From an uncultured Eubacteriales bacterium (GTDB taxonomy: Bacteria; Bacillota; Clostridia; Oscillospirales; CAG-272): a DNA stretch of 50,269 nt. Positions 1-8,481 of this stretch are shown here, one piece after another. The translations under genes were made by a program, and so were the position numbers. Each line of letters begins with the position of its first letter. Position 1 is the first letter of the stretch. Location of the stretch: positions 1 to 50,269 of the forward strand of contig CAKRZR010000015.1 of NCBI GenBank assembly GCA_934433485.1. The letters are read 5' to 3'. The notes under the pieces were generated by a model. That model did not search any database. It saw nothing but the letters and a program-made list of their open reading frames with translations, and had not been told where the DNA came from.

Positions 1-29
1 GGGGAAACTTTTTGAAAAAAAGTTTCCCC
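1..29. repeat. Perfect 13-bp inverted repeat at the window edge
   Basis: GGGGAAACTTTTT (1-13) and AAAAAGTTTCCCC (17-29) are perfectly complementary around a 3-nt loop. A C/T-rich stretch follows. It could be a terminator of a gene left of the window or a member of a dispersed intergenic repeat; a single copy cannot tell. Between it and position 207 I see no gene. Confidence 0.6.
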
Positions 30-207
30 GGCCCCCTTCAAAAACTTTCTATCTGGGATAAAATGGATATCGTTTGTGCAATTCCTGTGCATCAAATGAA
101 GTTTTACAAACGATCAGAAAGCCTTTCGCGACTTCGTTACCTCGGCACAGTGGGATGTCTGTCCTGATTTTCTGTGTAAAAAAAGTAAATGCTGTTGCCG
201 TGACGCG

Positions 208-245
208 CAAAAAAGAGAGCCGTCCGGTGTCGGATGACTCTCTTT
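208..245 (-). terminator. Rho-independent terminator of the rpiB-like operon
   Basis: On the minus strand, AAAGAGAGTC... pairs with ...CTCTCTTT and is followed by a run of T. It lies about 20 nt after the stop codon of the isomerase gene. Confidence 0.75.
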
Positions 246-263
246 GTATATGTGTTGGAGAGC

Positions 264-836
264 TCAGTCGGGTTTTACCTCCAGCTTCAGCGGATAATCG
301 CCGAGCTTGTCCACGTGGAAGCCGTTTTTCTTGTAGGCTTCGTAATCGAACGCTTCCAGCTCGTCGATCGCCAGCTTGTGGAACTCGTAGAAGTTTTTCC
401 ACCATTCATAGCCGCTGCCGAGCGATGCGCCGAGATACGCGTCCGCGATGTCGCAGCCCATTTGCGGCGCTACATAGAACGCGCCCATAGCCAGCACGTT
501 TACGCCGTTGCCTGTAATGGCACGCAGTGCCGCCGGAACGCTCTCGACCACGCCTGCATGCACGTGCGGACACTTGCTCGCAGCGATGTGAATGCCCATG
601 CCGGTGCCGCAGAACGCAAACGCTCTTTCAAATTCGCCCTCTGCGATCATCGAACCGATGCGCAGACCGACGCGGTGGAACATCAGGTCGGTGTCGTTCG
701 GATCGGAATCCGCTTTCACGCCGATGTCCGTGATCTTCCAGCCTTTTGCGCGCAGATGGGCACAAACCGCCTCTTTGAGCGGATACCCGGCGAAATCCGC
801 GCCGACGAGCAGCTCCTTGTCGCAAATCCGTTTCAT
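264..836 (-). CDS. RpiB/LacA/LacB-family sugar-phosphate isomerase
   Basis: A 190-aa protein of the ribose-5-phosphate isomerase B / galactose-6-phosphate isomerase family, which interconverts aldose and ketose phosphates in the cytoplasm. The N-terminal GADFAGYPLKEAV (12-24) corresponds to the family's GSDHAG segment. FCGTGMGIHIAASK (75-88) carries the catalytic-type Cys76 and the anion-binding loop, and GNGVNVLAMGA (109-119) is the usual third motif. It is about 40 residues longer than classical RpiB, with an extra C-terminal tail. The start follows AAAGGAGG. It is the last gene of an operon with an SGNH hydrolase and a Gfo/Idh/MocA oxidoreductase, which suggests catabolism of an unusual sugar or glycoside. 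The exact substrate cannot be read from sequence. Confidence 0.88.
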   Translation of the reverse strand: MKRICDKELLVGADFAGYPLKEAVCAHLRAKGWKITDIGVKADSDPNDTDLMFHRVGLRIGSMIAEGEFERAFAFCGTGMGIHIAASKCPHVHAGVVESVPAALRAITGNGVNVLAMGAFYVAPQMGCDIADAYLGASLGSGYEWWKNFYEFHKLAIDELEAFDYEAYKKNGFHVDKLGDYPLKLEVKPD

Positions 837-861
837 AGAACAGCCTCCTTTGAATCGTAAA

Positions 862-1971
862 TTATTCCATAATTGTTTTGAGGATTGTCATGGCGTATAC
901 GCGCGCGAGATAGTCGTTGCAGTGGTTGACGTTGTTGCCGGTCATGTCGTAGAATTCCTTCCGGCGCAGGAGGGCAGCGTGAACCGAAGTCATCGGCGCG
1001 ACTGCCATACGGTCGTCCTGTGCGGCGTAATCGAACATATGCGGCTCATACTCGATCTGGTGACCGAAGAAGCCGGCGGCGCGGAAATGCGGCAGCATCG
1101 TCGAGATCAGGCAGATCCCGCATGTCGGATACGCCGTGCGGATCTTACCGACCGCGCTTTTCGTCAATGCCATAAATTCGTCCGCGCTCTTCCAGCCATC
1201 GTTCATGCCAAAGCCGTATACGACAAGATCGGGTGCGAATACGTTTACAAATTCTTCTACATGCTCGTCGCCCCAACGGGAATCCATGCCGCCGACCGCC
1301 GTGTTGTAGAAGCGGAGCGTGTGCTCCTTACCGGACGCTTCCCGTACCGTATCTTCATACGGCTCGCGCAGATATTCCACCGTGTAGCCATAGGCTTTCG
1401 CGATTGCCTCGGCGACCATGTGTGGGAACGACGCCATAAACGGCTCCTTGCCGTAGGTAATGGACGAGTTGGCGCCGGTGGTGATGCTGTCGCCATAGAA
1501 AACGATCGTCACAGGCGCGCCGGACGCCATTTTTGTATGGAAATCCGCAAAGCTCTGTCTGCCGCCCGCGGGAATCATGCCTTTCCACGCGCCGTGGTGT
1601 CGATACGTCACGTCGATCTGCCAGCGTGCGAAGGTGTCTCCCTCGCCGAACACGAGATACGGATGCCCCTCCACGGTACAGCCGAAATCCCCGCCGTCCT
1701 TATGCTCTGCCGGATAATATTCCTCGATCGGGAACGCGGGAATCGCAGAACCGGGCAGCCGCAGCAGACAGCCATGTGCAAGCTCGTAATCCCGTCCGCG
1801 CACATATTCCGTTTTCTGATCCGCGGAGACCACGGACAAAATCTCGTCCGCCGGGTAGAGGAGTCTGGCGGATTCTCTGTCGTCGAGAAACATCACCGTC
1901 TCATGCGCTGCCGTTGTGCCTTCCCAGATCGGAGCAAGCGCCCAATCCGGGATCCATTCTTTTCTTTCCAT
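862..1971 (-). CDS. SGNH/GDSL-type hydrolase (probable carbohydrate esterase)
   Basis: A 369-aa protein. The first ~150 residues form a lectin-like beta region; the hydrolase half starts at VTIVFYGDSITTG with nucleophile Ser162. Block III is present as GMNDGW, and the C-terminal NHCNDYLARVYA supplies the Asp-His pair of SGNH esterases. Such enzymes usually remove acetyl or other acyl groups from sugars. No signal peptide is visible, so it should act in the cytoplasm on imported glycans. The reading frame is open upstream to 2271, but ATG at 1971 follows AGGAAG and opens with a plausible N-terminus, while the longer version would overlap the neighbouring gene. It sits between the oxidoreductase and the RpiB-like gene. 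Confidence 0.85.
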   Translation of the reverse strand: MERKEWIPDWALAPIWEGTTAAHETVMFLDDRESARLLYPADEILSVVSADQKTEYVRGRDYELAHGCLLRLPGSAIPAFPIEEYYPAEHKDGGDFGCTVEGHPYLVFGEGDTFARWQIDVTYRHHGAWKGMIPAGGRQSFADFHTKMASGAPVTIVFYGDSITTGANSSITYGKEPFMASFPHMVAEAIAKAYGYTVEYLREPYEDTVREASGKEHTLRFYNTAVGGMDSRWGDEHVEEFVNVFAPDLVVYGFGMNDGWKSADEFMALTKSAVGKIRTAYPTCGICLISTMLPHFRAAGFFGHQIEYEPHMFDYAAQDDRMAVAPMTSVHAALLRRKEFYDMTGNNVNHCNDYLARVYAMTILKTIME

Positions 1972-2069
1972 ATGATTTCTTCCTTTGCTTGTTTGAGATA
2001 CGCTGTAGCCGGCTTTTTTGCGGGAAATGGTTTCACGGGCTTGTGGCGCAGATAAAGCCGGGAGATATA

Positions 2070-3104
2070 TTATATGTCGTAATCGATCCGGACCGGTCTG
2101 CCGGTTTCCGTGCTTTCCACGATGGCACGTCCGACAGCCACGGTATACGCACCCTGCAGACCGTCGGTCGGTACCGGCTTGTCGTTTAAGATCGCGTCGC
2201 TGAATTCCTCGATTTCGGAGGTCACGTTGTGGTTGTTGATCTCCACCGGGATCTTCTCCTCCTCGATGCACAGATATTTGCCGTCCGCGTCGAGCTTTTC
2301 AAGCTGCAGCGTGATCTCCGGCGAGGTGTTGTCCGTAAAGATCGTACCCTTGGAGCCGTACAGCACGGTGCGCATCGTGTAGGTCCGTTTGCAGCCGACG
2401 GAGGTAAAGACCTTGCCGATCACGTCGTTCGGGAATTTGAGGACCGCCACGGTGCAGTCGTCCACGGGCCATGTCGTAAGCATTTTGCGATTGGAATACG
2501 CGAAGGTTTCCGTCGGGTCGCCCGCGATCCACCGCAGCAGATCGATGGCGTGACAGCCGCCGCCGATCACGGGGTAGCGCAGATGCACGGGATCGATACG
2601 CCAGCCGCCCATACCGGGGATCCGCGCGTAATCGTGGGCATATTCGCTCTCCACGAAGAACAGCTCTCCGATCACGCCGGCGTCCACCAGCTCCTTCGCC
2701 TTCACAAAACCGGGTGCTTTCCGGCAGACCTGCCCGATCATGAGCTTTTTGCCGGATTCGCGGGACGCCTGTACCATCGCGCGGCAATCGTCCAGCTCAA
2801 GGGCCATCGGTTTTTCGCACAGCACATGACAGCCGGCACGCAGCGCGGCAACGGTCTGCTCCCTGTGTACCTGATCGGGTGTGCAGATGATCACCACATC
2901 GATATCCTCATTCTGCAGCATCGTGTCGAGATCGGTGTAGTACCGTTCCAGTCCGTAATCCGCGGCGCACGTTCTTGCCAGCTCCTCACGGATGTCACAG
3001 ACGGCAGCAAGCGTCGTCATCGGACAGTTCAGGATCCCCTCGATGTGCGACCGTCCCATACTTGCGATCCCGACTACGGCGTAGCGTAAAATTGTATTCT
3101 CCAT
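2070..3104 (-). CDS. Gfo/Idh/MocA-family oxidoreductase
   Basis: A 344-aa NAD(P)-dependent sugar or cyclitol dehydrogenase. The N-terminal Rossmann segment VGIASMGRSHIEG and the EKPMAL motif after CHVLC, which supplies the catalytic-type Lys, are both seen. The C-terminal half has the alpha/beta substrate domain (GGGCHAIDLLRW). ATG follows GGGAGGTG and lies just behind a strong minus-strand promoter (3138-3166), so it is the first gene of the operon running through the SGNH hydrolase to the RpiB-like isomerase. Family assignment is secure; the substrate is unknown. Confidence 0.9.
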   Translation of the reverse strand: MENTILRYAVVGIASMGRSHIEGILNCPMTTLAAVCDIREELARTCAADYGLERYYTDLDTMLQNEDIDVVIICTPDQVHREQTVAALRAGCHVLCEKPMALELDDCRAMVQASRESGKKLMIGQVCRKAPGFVKAKELVDAGVIGELFFVESEYAHDYARIPGMGGWRIDPVHLRYPVIGGGCHAIDLLRWIAGDPTETFAYSNRKMLTTWPVDDCTVAVLKFPNDVIGKVFTSVGCKRTYTMRTVLYGSKGTIFTDNTSPEITLQLEKLDADGKYLCIEEEKIPVEINNHNVTSEIEEFSDAILNDKPVPTDGLQGAYTVAVGRAIVESTETGRPVRIDYDI

Positions 3105-3137
3105 ATTGCACCTCCCATAGAGAAAATTTCTATCGGA

Positions 3138-3166
3138 AGTATAGCATACCTTGGTGAAAATGTCAA
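3138..3166 (-). promoter_or_regulatory. Sigma-A promoter of the Gfo-SGNH-RpiB operon
   Basis: On the minus strand TTGACA is followed by a 17-nt spacer and TATACT, about 35 nt before the oxidoreductase start. Confidence 0.85.
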
Positions 3167-3289
3167 GAGACTGTGCGATGGAAAGTGCGCCCGCATCCTA
3201 AAAAATGAAGAACTGCCCGTATCCTCAGGCGCACACTCCTTTGAGACGGTGCTTTTTTCGAAAATCCAACGGAAAATTGGCGGTATCTC

Positions 3290-3318
3290 TTGCACAATGC
3301 GCGCGTTTTCGGTATAAT
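3290..3318 (+). promoter_or_regulatory. Sigma-A promoter of the GNAT gene
   Basis: TTGCAC, 17-nt spacer, TATAAT; 80 nt before the acetyltransferase start. It is divergent from the promoter at 3138-3166, with about 120 nt between the two -35 boxes. GTGCGCC (3184-3190) and GGCGCAC (3228-3234) in that gap are complementary but far apart. Confidence 0.85.
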
Positions 3319-3398
3319 GTAGGCAGTCGGGTCCGCCGAGGTGCGGATCGATGGAGAGAATACTGGAAAAACCTATTTCATGATTCTGGAGGAACATT

Positions 3399-3896
3399 AT
3401 GCCGGATTTACTTGTGAAGCTCTATGAATTGCCTGCTCTTTATCCACTGACGGAGAAGCTGGCAGAGAAAAACATCGTCATCCGTCCGCCAATCGGTCCG
3501 GAGAATTACGCCGTGATCGACTGGATCCGCACACATTTCGGCGCAGGCTGGGCAGGAGAGGCAGAAAACGCGTTTTTCCGTACGCCGAAGAGCATTTTTG
3601 TTGCTGTCCGTGAAACCACGGATGAAAACGGCGAGGTACACGGCGAAATGCTGGGCTTTGCCTGCTACGATGCGACGGTCAAGGGATTTTTCGGTCCGAC
3701 CGGCGTGGATGAAAAAGAGCGCGGACAGGGAATCGGACAAGTGCTGCTGCTGCGCTGTCTCCATGCCATGCGCGACGAAGGCTACGGCTATGCCATCATA
3801 GGCGACGCAGGTCCGGTGGATTTCTACCGCAGGTGCTGCGGCGCGGTCGTGATTGAAAATTCGAATCCCGGCGTATATCGTGCAATGCTCCATTGA
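3399..3896 (+). CDS. GNAT-family N-acetyltransferase
   Basis: A 165-aa acetyl-CoA-dependent acetyltransferase. Motif A is visible as ERGQGIGQVLLLRCLHAM, the pyrophosphate-binding loop of the fold, preceded by the strand segment GFFGPTGVDEK. The C-terminal GPVDFYRRCCGAV matches the usual FYxxxG element. ATG follows GGAGG. It has its own promoter and stands alone; its stop codon lies inside the -35 box of the next gene. The acceptor substrate (small molecule or protein) cannot be told. Confidence 0.85.
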   Translation: MPDLLVKLYELPALYPLTEKLAEKNIVIRPPIGPENYAVIDWIRTHFGAGWAGEAENAFFRTPKSIFVAVRETTDENGEVHGEMLGFACYDATVKGFFGPTGVDEKERGQGIGQVLLLRCLHAMRDEGYGYAIIGDAGPVDFYRRCCGAVVIENSNPGVYRAMLH

Positions 3897-3921
3897 CAAA
3901 ACATACTATGTGTGGTATACT
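3893..3921 (+). promoter_or_regulatory. Sigma-A promoter of the solute-binding lipoprotein gene
   Basis: TTGACA (3893-3898), 17-nt spacer, TATACT (3916-3921). The TGA stop of the GNAT gene (3894-3896) is embedded in the -35 hexamer. Confidence 0.88.
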
Positions 3922-3973
3922 ATAGCCACAATATGTGAAAATAATTACAAATGTAGTTGAGAGGAGCATACCC

Positions 3974-5437
3974 ATGAAAAAGCACATCTTAGCCCTGCTC
4001 ATCATCGCGCTCGTACTTCCCACCATCGCGTCCTGTGGCGCCGGTACAGAAACGCCGGACGACACAACATTGGACACCACGGATACCACTGCTCAAACCG
4101 AGGCGGAAACAGATGCGCTGGAAGCCCGTGCCGCAGTGTCGGACGATCTGCCGGATGCGGATTTCGGTGGCAAGACCTTCGCCATCATCGGCGACGACGG
4201 CTTTGACTTCATTCTCGCGGAGGAGCTGACAGGCGAGGTGGTCAACGACGCGATCTTTGAGAGAAATCACGCCGTGTGCGATCGATTCAACGTCAACCTC
4301 GATTGTGTGGCGTATGACGAGAGCTCGTTCGCGGATCAGGCGAAGAATCTGGTGCTCTCCGGGGACGATTCGTTCCAGATGGTTTCCGGTCACATCATTC
4401 TGCTCGGTATGGCAGCCGTTAACGACATCATGTACAACTGGTACGATCTGCCGCACATCGACTTCTCCAAGCCCTGGTGGTCGGCAAGTACCGAAGAGGA
4501 TCTGCGCTACAAGGATAAGGCGTTCATCGCCATAGGGGATTTCGCACTGTCCGCTCTGACACAGACCTATTGCATGTTCTACAACAAGGATATTGCGGAA
4601 GCGCATAACCTGCCGGATATGTATGAGGTCGTCACAAACGGCGAGTGGACCTTTGATAAAATGTATGAGCTGTGCGACGGCGTGTATCTGGATCTCGACG
4701 GCGACGGCACCCGCTCCGAGAACGACCGGTATGCACTGGCGACCAACTGCAAGAGCGCCGCAAACGCGTATCTCTGGGCGTTCGGCAAGAAGATCGCCAC
4801 ACAGCAGCCGGATCACACATACAAGCTCGACTACTACGATGAAAAGCTTGTTTCCATCGTGGAACGGCTCTACAACATGTACTACGAGACGGACTTTGTC
4901 CACTTTGACCCGACCTCTCACGCCTATATCAGTTGGTTCTCGGACGGCAACTGTCTCTTTGCCAACGGTCTGATCGAGATGGCGGTCAACAACCTCCGTG
5001 AAGCGGAATTTGACTACGGCATCATCCCGTATCCGAAGTGGGACGCGGCGCAGGAGGATTACTACACGAGCGTGGACGGCGGACACGAAGGGCTGGCGAT
5101 CTTAAAATCGATTTCCGATCCGGAATTTGCCGGCACGATCTCCGAGGCTCTGTGCGCCGAAAGCTGGAAACGCGTTGTTCCCGCGTACTATGACGTCGCG
5201 CTGAAATTCAAGGGCACCCGTGACGAGCGCTCCATAGAAATGCTCGACAACATCGTGCAGTCCCGCGTGTTCGATTTCGGCTACGTGTACGGCGGCTGGG
5301 GCTGCGTGTTCTGGATCCAGTACATGATGGAGCAGAAGTCGAAGGACATCACCTCGTATTACGAGAAGAATTTCGCTTCCTACGAAAAGACGATGGAAAA
5401 GGTATTCAAGGCGTTTGACGAATACAGCGTCGGCTAA
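3974..5437 (+). CDS. Extracellular solute-binding lipoprotein (carbohydrate ABC type)
   Basis: A 487-aa secreted lipoprotein. A Lys-rich N-terminus, a hydrophobic core and the lipobox IASC with Cys21 show membrane anchoring. A Thr/Asp/Glu-rich linker follows (about 24-45). The rest resembles family 1 sugar-binding proteins, with aromatic-rich segments and many acidic residues. ATG at 3974 was chosen over an in-frame ATG at 3935 because GAGAGGAG precedes it and it opens directly with the signal peptide. No ABC permease or ATPase lies nearby, so it must use components encoded elsewhere. It is driven by a strong promoter and followed by several hairpins. Confidence 0.85.
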   Translation: MKKHILALLIIALVLPTIASCGAGTETPDDTTLDTTDTTAQTEAETDALEARAAVSDDLPDADFGGKTFAIIGDDGFDFILAEELTGEVVNDAIFERNHAVCDRFNVNLDCVAYDESSFADQAKNLVLSGDDSFQMVSGHIILLGMAAVNDIMYNWYDLPHIDFSKPWWSASTEEDLRYKDKAFIAIGDFALSALTQTYCMFYNKDIAEAHNLPDMYEVVTNGEWTFDKMYELCDGVYLDLDGDGTRSENDRYALATNCKSAANAYLWAFGKKIATQQPDHTYKLDYYDEKLVSIVERLYNMYYETDFVHFDPTSHAYISWFSDGNCLFANGLIEMAVNNLREAEFDYGIIPYPKWDAAQEDYYTSVDGGHEGLAILKSISDPEFAGTISEALCAESWKRVVPAYYDVALKFKGTRDERSIEMLDNIVQSRVFDFGYVYGGWGCVFWIQYMMEQKSKDITSYYEKNFASYEKTMEKVFKAFDEYSVG

Positions 5438-5442
5438 GAAAA

Positions 5443-5545
5443 CAGCGCAGCCTTTCGGAAGCGCTGATCTAAGGCTGATTCAGCCTTACCTGGTTTTTTG
5501 ACGCACTTTCGGGAAAGCGTATCCCCGCGGCGGATGCGCTTTCCC
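5443..5545 (+). terminator. Cluster of three stem-loops after the solute-binding gene
   Basis: CAGCGC/GCGCTG (5443-5448/5461-5466), then AAGGCTGA against TTCAGCCTT (5471-5487) followed by ACCTGGTTTTTT, then a 14-bp stem GGGAAAGCGTATCC/GGATGCGCTTTCCC (5511-5524/5532-5545) with one G-U pair. The second is a probable terminator. The third may be another terminator or an mRNA-stabilising or processing element. Together they argue against translation of this stretch as the N-terminus of the next gene. Confidence 0.65.
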
Positions 5546-5578
5546 ATTCCCATTTCTGAAATAGAATCGAGACCAAGC

Positions 5579-6319
5579 ATGACACCTGAGCAAATGCCGC
5601 CGCGCAGATCAGTACCGCCCCCGCATCGCAGACTGCCGCCGGAGATCGAATTTGCGCGCAGAGAAGCGTACCTGAGACGAAAATGGCTGCGGAAAAGACG
5701 CAGAAGACATTTTTTCTGTATCCTGTTTGTGCTGGCGCTGTGTATCGGCGGCGCCATAATATTTATGAAACAGCAAGCGTTACAAAACGCGTACGAGGCG
5801 GAGATGCCGGAATGGGTCACGCCCGCGTATATATCCTACCACACATCCGCGCGAACTGGGGAGAAGCTTGCAGCTGTACGCGGCATCGTGATCCATTATG
5901 TTGGCAATCCGGGCTCCACGGCGCAAGGCAATCGAGATTACTTTGATTCCCCGACGACGGAGGTCAGCGCCCATTTTGTCGTGGGACTGGACGGCGAGAT
6001 CTTACAGTGCCTGCCGCTTGCCGAAAAATCCGCCGCCAGCAACCAGCGCAACATCGACACCATCTCAATCGAGACGTGCCATCCGGACGAAACAGGTCAG
6101 TTCAACGACGCGACCTATGCCGCTCTCGTGCGTCTGACAGCGTATCTCTGCGAACGCTTTTCTCTGGATACCGACGACGTGATCCGCCATTATGACGTGA
6201 CCGGCAAGCTCTGTCCGCTGTATTATGTGGAGCACGAGGACGCGTGGGAAAAGCTGCGCGCCGATATCGGTGAAGCGATCCGGGATCTGCAAGCGGACGG
6301 CTCGGATACGGAAAATTGA
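5579..6319 (+). CDS. Membrane-anchored N-acetylmuramoyl-L-alanine amidase (Amidase_2)
   Basis: A protein of about 246 aa. A basic, Arg-rich cytoplasmic N-terminus is followed by one membrane segment (FFCILFVLALCIGGAIIF) and an outward-facing amidase domain. Zinc ligands of the T7-lysozyme/PGRP fold are visible: His in VIHYVGN, His in IRHYDV and Cys in GKLCP. It should cleave the amide between N-acetylmuramic acid and the stem peptide. The start is uncertain: a TTG at 5498 would lengthen the frame but would run through stable hairpins, and ATG 5579 has only a weak ribosome binding site. The gene lies between a solute-binding lipoprotein and a sugar isomerase. Confidence 0.82.
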   Translation: MTPEQMPPRRSVPPPHRRLPPEIEFARREAYLRRKWLRKRRRRHFFCILFVLALCIGGAIIFMKQQALQNAYEAEMPEWVTPAYISYHTSARTGEKLAAVRGIVIHYVGNPGSTAQGNRDYFDSPTTEVSAHFVVGLDGEILQCLPLAEKSAASNQRNIDTISIETCHPDETGQFNDATYAALVRLTAYLCERFSLDTDDVIRHYDVTGKLCPLYYVEHEDAWEKLRADIGEAIRDLQADGSDTEN

Positions 6320-6340
6320 CATCTTATAAGGAGAAACAAC

Positions 6341-7240
6341 ATGTTTGATATCCAAATCGGAACCCTCATCCCGGTGATGCAGGCGAAAAAGGCGATTCCC
6401 ATGCTCAACGAAAAGGGCTTTGAATCCTACGAGCTCGACTTCGCGGGCGTGGATATGGAAAAAGTAGACTTCGCGGCGCTGGCGGAGGACATTCTGCCGG
6501 TGCTGGACGGTCGAGTGCTGTCCGCAGTCGGCTATTACCGCAATCCGATCCGCAGCGAGGCGGACAGGGAAGGACTCAAAAAGCTCATCCGGAACCTCTC
6601 TGTCTTAGATTGTCATGTGATCGGCGCGTTCGTGGGCGGCAATCCGGAAAAAACGATCCCGGACACGATTCCGGAATTTTGCGCCGTCTGGGAACCGATT
6701 GCGGCATTGGCGGAGGAATGCGGCGTGAAAATTGGTTTTGAGGGCTGCGGCGGCGGTTGGTGGGGCGGAAGTCACAATATCGCCTACTGTCCGGACGCGT
6801 GGGATCTCATGTTTGACGCGGTGCCGAGTGCAGCGCTCGGGCTGGAATGGGAGCCGTGCCACGCCATTGAGGGGCTTGCGGATCCGATCATGCAGCTGCG
6901 TCATTACGCAAAACGCGTCGTGCATATCCACGGCAAGGATGGCACGGTCGCATGGGATGTGATCCGGGAGCACGGCATCCACACGAGCCATCCGTACTGT
7001 TGGAACCGGACGCCGGGCTTCGGCGACACGAACTGGTCGGATATTTTCACGATCCTCTTGCAGAACGGATTCACCGGCGCGTGCGACATCGAGGGCTACC
7101 ACGATCCTGTTCACTTCGACGATATGGAATGGACGGCGCAGGTCACGTCCCTCGACTATCTGAAGCGGTGCCGCGGCGGAATCGAATACTTCTACGGTCC
7201 GGAGGAGATCCGCGGGTACCAGGGCAAACGGAAAAGATAA
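6341..7240 (+). CDS. Sugar phosphate isomerase/epimerase (xylose isomerase-like TIM barrel)
   Basis: A 299-aa AP endonuclease 2-like TIM-barrel protein. Metal-binding-type residues appear in order: IGFEGCGGGW, LGLEWEPCHA, VVHIHGKDG and ACDIEGYHDP, giving the Glu/Asp/His/Glu set of this superfamily. These enzymes isomerise or epimerise keto-sugars and polyols in the cytoplasm. ATG follows AAGGAG, 21 nt after the amidase stop. A bidirectional terminator (7249-7293) ends the unit. The substrate is not predictable. Confidence 0.85.
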   Translation: MFDIQIGTLIPVMQAKKAIPMLNEKGFESYELDFAGVDMEKVDFAALAEDILPVLDGRVLSAVGYYRNPIRSEADREGLKKLIRNLSVLDCHVIGAFVGGNPEKTIPDTIPEFCAVWEPIAALAEECGVKIGFEGCGGGWWGGSHNIAYCPDAWDLMFDAVPSAALGLEWEPCHAIEGLADPIMQLRHYAKRVVHIHGKDGTVAWDVIREHGIHTSHPYCWNRTPGFGDTNWSDIFTILLQNGFTGACDIEGYHDPVHFDDMEWTAQVTSLDYLKRCRGGIEYFYGPEEIRGYQGKRKR

Positions 7241-7248
7241 CAGAACAG

Positions 7249-7293
7249 AAAAAAGCGGGGATCTTACCTGAAAATGGGATCTCCGCTTTTTTT
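7249..7293. terminator. Bidirectional terminator between convergent genes
   Basis: A-run, GCGGGGATC, loop, GATCTCCGC, T-run. It can serve both the plus-strand isomerase gene and the minus-strand aminotransferase gene. Confidence 0.85.
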
Positions 7294-7304
7294 GACGGTA
7301 TGTG

Positions 7305-8480
7305 TTATTTTGTGATCGGATGCTCGGCGATGAATCGCTCCAGACGGTCGAGCGCTTTCGAGATATGTTCGACGGAGTAGGCGTAGGAAATACGCACGTA
7401 TCCCTCGCCGCAATCGCCAAACGCAGAACCGGGTACCACCGCCAGCTTGTAGTCGTACAGGAGCTTTTCGCAGAACGCCTCGCTCGTCATGCCAAACGGC
7501 TGGATGTTCGGGAACACATAGAAAGAGCCGTCCGGGTCAAAGCATTCAATGCCAAGTCCGCGCAGGCCATTCACGAGGAACCGACGGCGGCGGTTGTATT
7601 CCGCTTTCATCATCGCGATGTCCTCGTCTCCGTTGCGCATGGCTTCGACGGCGGCAAACTGCGAGGTTGTCGGCGCGCTCATGATGGCGTATTGGTGGAT
7701 TTTCAGCATTTGTTTGGCAAGCGGCGCCGGCGCGGTCAGATAACCGAGTCGCCAGCCGGTCATGGCGTACGCTTTGGAGAAGCCGCTTGTGACAATCGTC
7801 CGTTCGCGCATCCCGGGGATGTTCGCCGGAGAAACGTGGTGTCCGTTGTAGGTCAGCTCGCCGTAGATTTCATCGGACAGCACCATAATGTTCGTGCCTT
7901 CCAGTACCTCTGCGATCGCGGTGAGATCCTCGCGGGTCATGACGGCGCCGGTCGGGTTGTTCGGAAACGGCAGAACAAGCAGCTTGGTTTTCTCGGTGAT
8001 GGCGGCACGGAGCGCGGCGGCGGTCAATTTGAAGTTGTCTGCTTCCTTTGTTTCAATGAATACCGGCTTCCCATGCGCCAGCTCCGCGATCGGTCCGTAG
8101 CATACGAACGACGGCTGCGGAACGATCACCTCGTCGCCCGGCTCAATCAGCGCGCGCATGGTCAGGTCTATTGCTTCGCTGCCGCCGACGGTCACGACGA
8201 TCTCGGTCGCGGGATCATAGCGCAGGTCAAACCGACGCTCCAGGTACGCGGCGATCTCCCTGCGCAGATCGGCAAGCCCCGCGTTGGCGGTGTAGTAGGT
8301 TTTGCCTTTTTCCAGACTTTCAATGCCGGCGACACGGATGTGCCAGGGGGTCACAAAGTCCGGTTCACCCACGGTCAGTCCGACCACATCGTCCATTCCG
8401 GAGAGCATATCAAAAAATTTGCGGATGCCGGAGGGCTTGATGTCCTGTACATTCGCGGATAGGATTTTCGCGTATTCCAT
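7305..8480 (-). CDS. PLP-dependent class I/II aminotransferase
   Basis: A protein of about 391 aa of the aspartate aminotransferase superfamily. TSGFSKAYAMTGWRLGYL holds the Schiff-base Lys, SDEIYGEL the pyridine-binding Asp, and PFPNNPTGAV the substrate Asn. These enzymes move an amino group between amino acids and 2-oxo acids. The start is ambiguous: ATG 8480 (MEYAKILS) lies one nucleotide after the regulator's stop, while an in-frame ATG at 8504 overlaps it and has no ribosome binding site. It is last in an operon with a MutS-like ATPase and an Lrp/AsnC regulator, so the regulator may respond to its amino acid substrate (inference). Confidence 0.88.
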   Translation of the reverse strand: MEYAKILSANVQDIKPSGIRKFFDMLSGMDDVVGLTVGEPDFVTPWHIRVAGIESLEKGKTYYTANAGLADLRREIAAYLERRFDLRYDPATEIVVTVGGSEAIDLTMRALIEPGDEVIVPQPSFVCYGPIAELAHGKPVFIETKEADNFKLTAAALRAAITEKTKLLVLPFPNNPTGAVMTREDLTAIAEVLEGTNIMVLSDEIYGELTYNGHHVSPANIPGMRERTIVTSGFSKAYAMTGWRLGYLTAPAPLAKQMLKIHQYAIMSAPTTSQFAAVEAMRNGDEDIAMMKAEYNRRRRFLVNGLRGLGIECFDPDGSFYVFPNIQPFGMTSEAFCEKLLYDYKLAVVPGSAFGDCGEGYVRISYAYSVEHISKALDRLERFIAEHPITK

Positions 8481-8481
8481 A

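Noticed and set aside
592..2055. Long plus-strand frame of 487 codons opposite the isomerase and SGNH hydrolase genes
   Set aside because: It is antisense to two genes with clear motifs, its translation is Arg/His/Val-rich without any domain, and it has no ribosome binding site or promoter. GC-rich codon bias creates such frames here.
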